Source: Caldisericia bacterium (GTDB taxonomy: Bacteria > Caldisericota > Caldisericia > B22-G15). Taken from it: a DNA stretch of 8,628 nucleotides. The stretch lies in the NCBI GenBank assembly GCA_021158845.1, contig JAGGSY010000081.1, positions 1-8,628 of the forward strand, in the 5' to 3' direction. Under the pieces are notes generated by a model. The model made no database searches. It saw nothing but the letters and a program-made list of their open reading frames with translations, and was not told the DNA's origin. Numbering within the stretch: position 1 is the stretch's first letter; every line of letters starts with the position of its first letter. A program made the translations under genes and the position numbers. This document shows, piece by piece, positions 5,734 to 8,628 of the stretch.

Positions 5734-8131
5734 AGAGATAGTATCCCCATTTGAAGAGGAGCTTAAAGAGTCCTATCTTTCCTATGCCATGAGCGTTATT
5801 GTAGCTCGTGCCCTTCCTGATGTTAGAGATGGCTTAAAGCCTGTCCAGAGAAGAATACTTTACACGATGAAAGAGGTTGGAAATCTTCCAGGTTCTGCTT
5901 TTAAAAAGAGTGCAAGAATCGTTGGTGAGGTCATGGGAAAATACCATCCACATGGAGATAGCCCAATATATGAGGCGCTTGTAAGGATGGCACAGGATTT
6001 CTCCCTAAGATACCCGCTGGTGGAGGGGAATGGAAACTTTGGAAGCATAGATGGTGATCCACCAGCAGCCATGCGATATACAGAGGTAAGACTTGCCCCC
6101 ATCTCCATGGAACTTCTTCAGGATATTGAGAAGGAAACAGTTCCCATGAGACCCAACTTTGACAACTCCCTCAATGAACCTGTGGTGCTTCCAGCAAAGT
6201 TTCCAAATCTCCTTTTAAATGGAGCAACTGGAATTGCTGTGGGAATGGCAACAAATATCCCTCCCCATAATATAAGCGAAGTTATTGATGCCCTTTTAAT
6301 TCTACTTAGAAATAGAGAGGCATCAACTGATGAGATAATGAAGGTGCTTAAAGGTCCAGATTTCCCAACAAGGGGTGTGATAGTTGGGATTTCTGGAGTA
6401 AGGGATTATTTTGAGACAGGAAAGGGGAGGGTAATAGTAAAGGGCAGGGGAAGATTTGAGAGGGTAGGAAAGCATTTAAGATACATCATTTATGAACTCC
6501 CATACCTTGTTAACAAATCTGAACTTATAAAAAAGATAGTTTCCTTAGTTAAAACGGGAAAGTTAAAGGAGATTGATGATATAAGGGATGAATCTTCCAA
6601 GGAAGGAATAAGGGTTGTTATTGACCTTAAAAGGAAAGTGGATACACATGTATTTGAAAATAAGCTCTTCAAGTACACTCAACTTGAAACATCCTTTCCT
6701 GTAAACTTTGTTGCCCTCATTGCTGGAAGACCGAAACTATTCTCCATAAGAGAGGCACTAACAACATTTCTCTCCTTCAGAGAAGAGGTGATTACAAGAA
6801 GGTCAATCTTTGAGTTAAACAAGGAGAAAAAGGAGATTCACCTACTTTTTGGTATAAAAATAGCCATAGAGAATCTTGATGAAACAGTGAAACTCATAAG
6901 AAACTCAAAGGATAGAAATGAAGCAAAGAGTAAGCTTATTTCCGTTTTAAAGGTAAGTGAGGAGCAGGCAAATGCCATACTGGACATGAGGCTATCAAGA
7001 TTGGTTTCTTTAGAGAGGGAGAAGCTCTTAAAGGAGATTAAAGATAAGGAGAAAAAGATAGAAGAATTGGAAAAGATCCTCTCAGATAGAGACATGCTTC
7101 TTTCAGTCATTGAAAGGGAACTACTTGACATAAAGAAGAGATTTGGAGATGAGAGAAAGACAGAGATAGTTTTTGAAGAGAGGGAAGAGATTGACATAAA
7201 GGATATGATCCCGGATGAGGAGGTAATTATATTTTTAACAAAGGAAGGATACATAAAGAGAACACCAATGAAACACTTCTCCATACAGAGGAGAGGTGGT
7301 AAGGGTACAAGAGGAATAAGACTTGGTAAAGGAGATTCCCTGAAGGACATCTTCTTCACATCAAACCACAAATCTGCTCTATTCTTTACAAATTTTGGCA
7401 AGGTTTATAAACTCAATGTGTACGAGATTCCTGAGGGTCTAAGGGAGAGTAAAGGTGAGGCAGTCCATCTTCTTCTATCCCTTGATCCAGACGAGAGAGT
7501 TACCTCTGTTTTAACAGGAGATTTAACCAAAGGGAAGTATCTATTAATGTTCACCAAAAAGGGAAGGATAAAGAAGGTTTCTTTATCTCTCATTAAAAAT
7601 ATAAGGAGAAATGGACTGAAGATAATCAATTTGAGGAAGGAGGATTTTGTTAAGAGGGTAAGGATTGTAAAGGGAGATGAGACGATAGTTGTCTCCACAG
7701 AGAAAGGACTCATGGCGAGATTTAGTATTAATAAGTTAAGGCCACAGGGAAGGAATGCATCTGGAGTAATAGGGGTAAGACTTTCAAAGGATGATGAAAT
7801 ATCCAGCTTTGACATAGAGAGATTTGGGAAACATCTCTTTGTAATCACATCAAAGGGTAAGGGAAAGAGGATAAACTTCTCTGAAATAACACTTAGAAAC
7901 AGGGGCGTGAAGGGTATGAGAGGGATAAGGTTAAGAGGGGATGATAGAGTTTCAGCTGTAAGGTCTGTCTCTGAAACTGAGAGGCTTGTTATTACAACAA
8001 AGAAGGGAAAAATAATAAAAATAAAGGTTAAAAGTGTTCCAGTGCAGAGTAGGAATGCCTCTGGAGTGAGGGTTATTAAACTTGAGAAGGAGGACAGAGT
8101 CTCTGGTCTTGCCCTTGAAAGAGAGATATGA
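5726..8131 (+). CDS. gyrA: DNA gyrase subunit A
   Basis: GyrA cuts and rejoins the gate DNA segment and wraps DNA around its C-terminal domain. The product is 801 residues, a usual length. The N-terminal winged-helix/tower part has ARALPDVRDGLKPVQRRIL (27-45), the quinolone-region loop HPHGDSPIYEAL (74-85) and the catalytic AAMRYTE (114-120) with Arg117 and nucleophile Tyr118. Ser79 and Glu83 occupy the positions of E. coli Ser83 and Asp87; Glu at the second is a common natural variant. A charged coiled-coil arm spans about 430-485. The C-terminal beta-pinwheel begins with an exact GyrA box QRRGGKG (521-527), the mark of a wrapping, supercoiling gyrase rather than ParC. Later blades carry related RG-rich turns such as NRGVKGMRGIRL. 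The start ATG lies in the gyrB 3' end behind GGAGGTGA. The stop TGA overlaps the archease ATG by 4 bases. Confidence 0.97.
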   Translation: MSKEIVSPFEEELKESYLSYAMSVIVARALPDVRDGLKPVQRRILYTMKEVGNLPGSAFKKSARIVGEVMGKYHPHGDSPIYEALVRMAQDFSLRYPLVEGNGNFGSIDGDPPAAMRYTEVRLAPISMELLQDIEKETVPMRPNFDNSLNEPVVLPAKFPNLLLNGATGIAVGMATNIPPHNISEVIDALLILLRNREASTDEIMKVLKGPDFPTRGVIVGISGVRDYFETGKGRVIVKGRGRFERVGKHLRYIIYELPYLVNKSELIKKIVSLVKTGKLKEIDDIRDESSKEGIRVVIDLKRKVDTHVFENKLFKYTQLETSFPVNFVALIAGRPKLFSIREALTTFLSFREEVITRRSIFELNKEKKEIHLLFGIKIAIENLDETVKLIRNSKDRNEAKSKLISVLKVSEEQANAILDMRLSRLVSLEREKLLKEIKDKEKKIEELEKILSDRDMLLSVIERELLDIKKRFGDERKTEIVFEEREEIDIKDMIPDEEVIIFLTKEGYIKRTPMKHFSIQRRGGKGTRGIRLGKGDSLKDIFFTSNHKSALFFTNFGKVYKLNVYEIPEGLRESKGEAVHLLLSLDPDERVTSVLTGDLTKGKYLLMFTKKGRIKKVSLSLIKNIRRNGLKIINLRKEDFVKRVRIVKGDETIVVSTEKGLMARFSINKLRPQGRNASGVIGVRLSKDDEISSFDIERFGKHLFVITSKGKGKRINFSEITLRNRGVKGMRGIRLRGDDRVSAVRSVSETERLVITTKKGKIIKIKVKSVPVQSRNASGVRVIKLEKEDRVSGLALEREI

Positions 8132-8541
8132 AGAGATACGAGTTTTTTCCTCACACTGCAGATATTGGAGTAAGGGTCTTTGGAAAAACGCTCAAAGAAC
8201 TTTTTGAAAATGCATCCTTCGCTCTTTTCTCAGTTATGTTTGAGAGAGGTGGAGAAGAGAGAGAAAGAAGGTCCTTTGATATTTCATCTTCATCATTAGA
8301 CCTTCTACTTGTCAAATACCTTACAGAGTTTTTGTATCTGTTTGATGTGGAGTTTTTTGTTCCTTCCCGGGTTGAGATTGATTACATAGATGAAAAAAGT
8401 GTGAGGGGGAGTGTTTATGGTGAAAAATTTGATGAGAGAAAACACGAAATAAAATATAGCGTGAAAGCCATAACACTCCACAACCTCCATATAGAAAAGG
8501 AGAAGAACATCTACAAAGTCGAGATAATATTTGACATATAA
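8128..8541 (+). CDS. Archease (RtcB RNA-ligase activator family)
   Basis: The 137 residues fit archease along their whole length: an N-terminal HTADIG (9-14), GKTLKELFENA (19-29), a LLLVKYLTEFLYLFD helix (59-73), the central GEKFDERKHEIK (98-109), VKAITLHNL (112-120) and a C-terminal IIFDI (133-137). Known archeases speed guanylylation and turnover of the RNA ligase RtcB in tRNA splicing and RNA repair. The conserved Asp12 and the penultimate Asp136 are probable metal-site residues by family comparison. No RtcB gene is present in this window. The ATG lies in an ATGA overlap with the gyrA stop, and the SD is weak (GAGAG at 8121-8125), so translation probably depends on gyrA. The TAA at 8539-8541 sits within a strong promoter sequence for whatever comes next. 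Family call strong; a role linked to gyrase or replication is not shown. Confidence 0.93.
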   Translation: MKRYEFFPHTADIGVRVFGKTLKELFENASFALFSVMFERGGEERERRSFDISSSSLDLLLVKYLTEFLYLFDVEFFVPSRVEIDYIDEKSVRGSVYGEKFDERKHEIKYSVKAITLHNLHIEKEKNIYKVEIIFDI

Positions 8542-8558
8542 TATTAATGAGATATAAT
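8531..8558 (+). promoter_or_regulatory. Consensus sigma-70/sigma-A type promoter reading out of the window
   Basis: TTGACA (8531-8536) and TATAAT (8553-8558) are both exact consensus hexamers, separated by 16 bases (17 is optimal). The -35 overlaps the last archease codons and the rest is in the non-coding tail. Transcription would start near 8564-8566, at GG within the inverted repeat that follows. TTGACA also occurs inside gyrA (for example at 7125-7200), but without a matching -10 there. A second TATAAT at 8537-8542 lacks a -35. The product would be a gene or RNA beyond base 8628 or starting in this tail. Confidence 0.6.
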
Positions 8559-8560
8559 TA

Positions 8561-8586
8561 TATGGTTTAGAAAATTCTAAACCATA
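8561..8586. repeat. Perfect 12-bp inverted repeat at the predicted transcription start
   Basis: The arm TATGGTTTAGAA (8561-8572) and its exact reverse complement TTCTAAACCATA (8575-8586) are separated by AA. As RNA this gives a stem of about 11 bp with a small AAAU-type loop. As DNA it is a dyad of the size bound by dimeric repressors. It begins 3 bases after the -10 hexamer. It has only 3 G-C pairs per arm and no T-run on either side, so it makes a poor intrinsic terminator. A 12-base palindrome (8552-8563) overlaps its left edge. Confidence 0.7.
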
Positions 8587-8595
8587 ATTTAAAAA

Positions 8596-8625
8596 TTGAC
8601 CTCCTTTAAGAAAACTAAATTTAAT
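8596..8625 (+). promoter_or_regulatory. Possible second, weaker promoter
   Basis: TTGACC (8596-8601; 5 of 6 matches to consensus) and TTTAAT (8620-8625; 5 of 6) are separated by 18 bases. In DNA this AT-rich such -10 matches are common, so this is tentative. If real, it would form a tandem pair with the promoter at 8531-8558, both reading out of the window. Confidence 0.2.
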
Positions 8626-8628
8626 ATA

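Noticed and set aside
7405..8154. Long open frame on the minus strand opposite gyrA (about 249 codons)
   Set aside because: It is antisense to well-conserved GyrA pinwheel sequence, its Ser/Leu-rich product looks like a mirror of Arg/Lys/Glu-rich coding DNA, and no SD or family motif is seen.
8561..8586. Hairpin as an intrinsic terminator of the operon
   Set aside because: The stem is AT-rich and no T-run follows on either strand; its position at the start point of a consensus promoter fits an operator or 5' leader better.
8578..8610. Minus-strand gene start behind AAAGGAGGT
   Set aside because: The only start codon at a fitting distance gives ATG-GTT-TAG, a two-residue frame.
1..8628. CRISPR arrays, insertion sequences, tRNA or rRNA genes
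   Set aside because: No spaced direct repeats, transposase motifs, terminal inverted repeats or tRNA-like cloverleaf were seen; almost all bases are accounted for by seven housekeeping genes.

Overview
This window holds a compact bacterial replication and topology cluster, all on the + strand: dnaA (its 5' end lies outside the window), dnaN, recF, a DUF721/DciA-family gene, gyrB, gyrA and an archease gene. The DNA is AT-rich. Arginine is coded almost entirely by AGA/AGG, isoleucine often by ATA, and the coding strand is strongly purine-rich. The proteins are rich in Lys, Glu and Ile and poor in Gln. This combination suggests a low-GC, possibly thermophilic, deep-branching bacterium. That is an inference from composition, and I cannot name a phylum. 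The order dnaA-dnaN-recF-DUF721-gyrB-gyrA is a known ancestral arrangement (mycobacteria have the same order), and there is no yaaA-type S4 gene between dnaN and recF.

Layout. Positions 1-1283 are dnaA, open at the window edge. Positions 1284-1396 are a 113-base, roughly 24% G+C spacer ending in a strong Shine-Dalgarno (SD) site for dnaN. From dnaN to the archease gene (1397-8541) there is essentially no non-coding DNA. Junctions overlap by 4 (dnaN/recF), 26 (recF/dciA), 8 (gyrB/gyrA) and 4 (gyrA/archease) bases, and gyrB starts 2 bases after dciA (or overlaps it by 4 if a GTG is used). The six genes therefore look like one translationally coupled operon. The last 87 bases (8542-8628) are non-coding. 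Together with the archease 3' end they hold a consensus sigma-70-type promoter, a perfect 12-bp inverted repeat at the expected transcription start, and a 9-base copy of the 16S rRNA anti-SD sequence.

How the genes work together. DnaA opens the origin and DciA probably helps load the DnaB helicase. The beta clamp (DnaN) tethers the polymerase. RecF acts at stalled or gapped forks, and gyrase (GyrB2GyrA2) removes the positive supercoils made by the fork. Archease is the outsider: it is known as an activator of the RtcB RNA ligase, and no RtcB is visible here.

I found no new multi-gene system. The coding part is a well-preserved housekeeping cluster. The points most worth a second look are the promoter/dyad/anti-SD arrangement after 8530, a dnaX-like slippery heptamer followed by an immediate -1 frame stop at the DnaA domain III/IV boundary, a divergent RecF signature motif, a perfect DnaA box inside dnaN, and archease coupled to gyrA.
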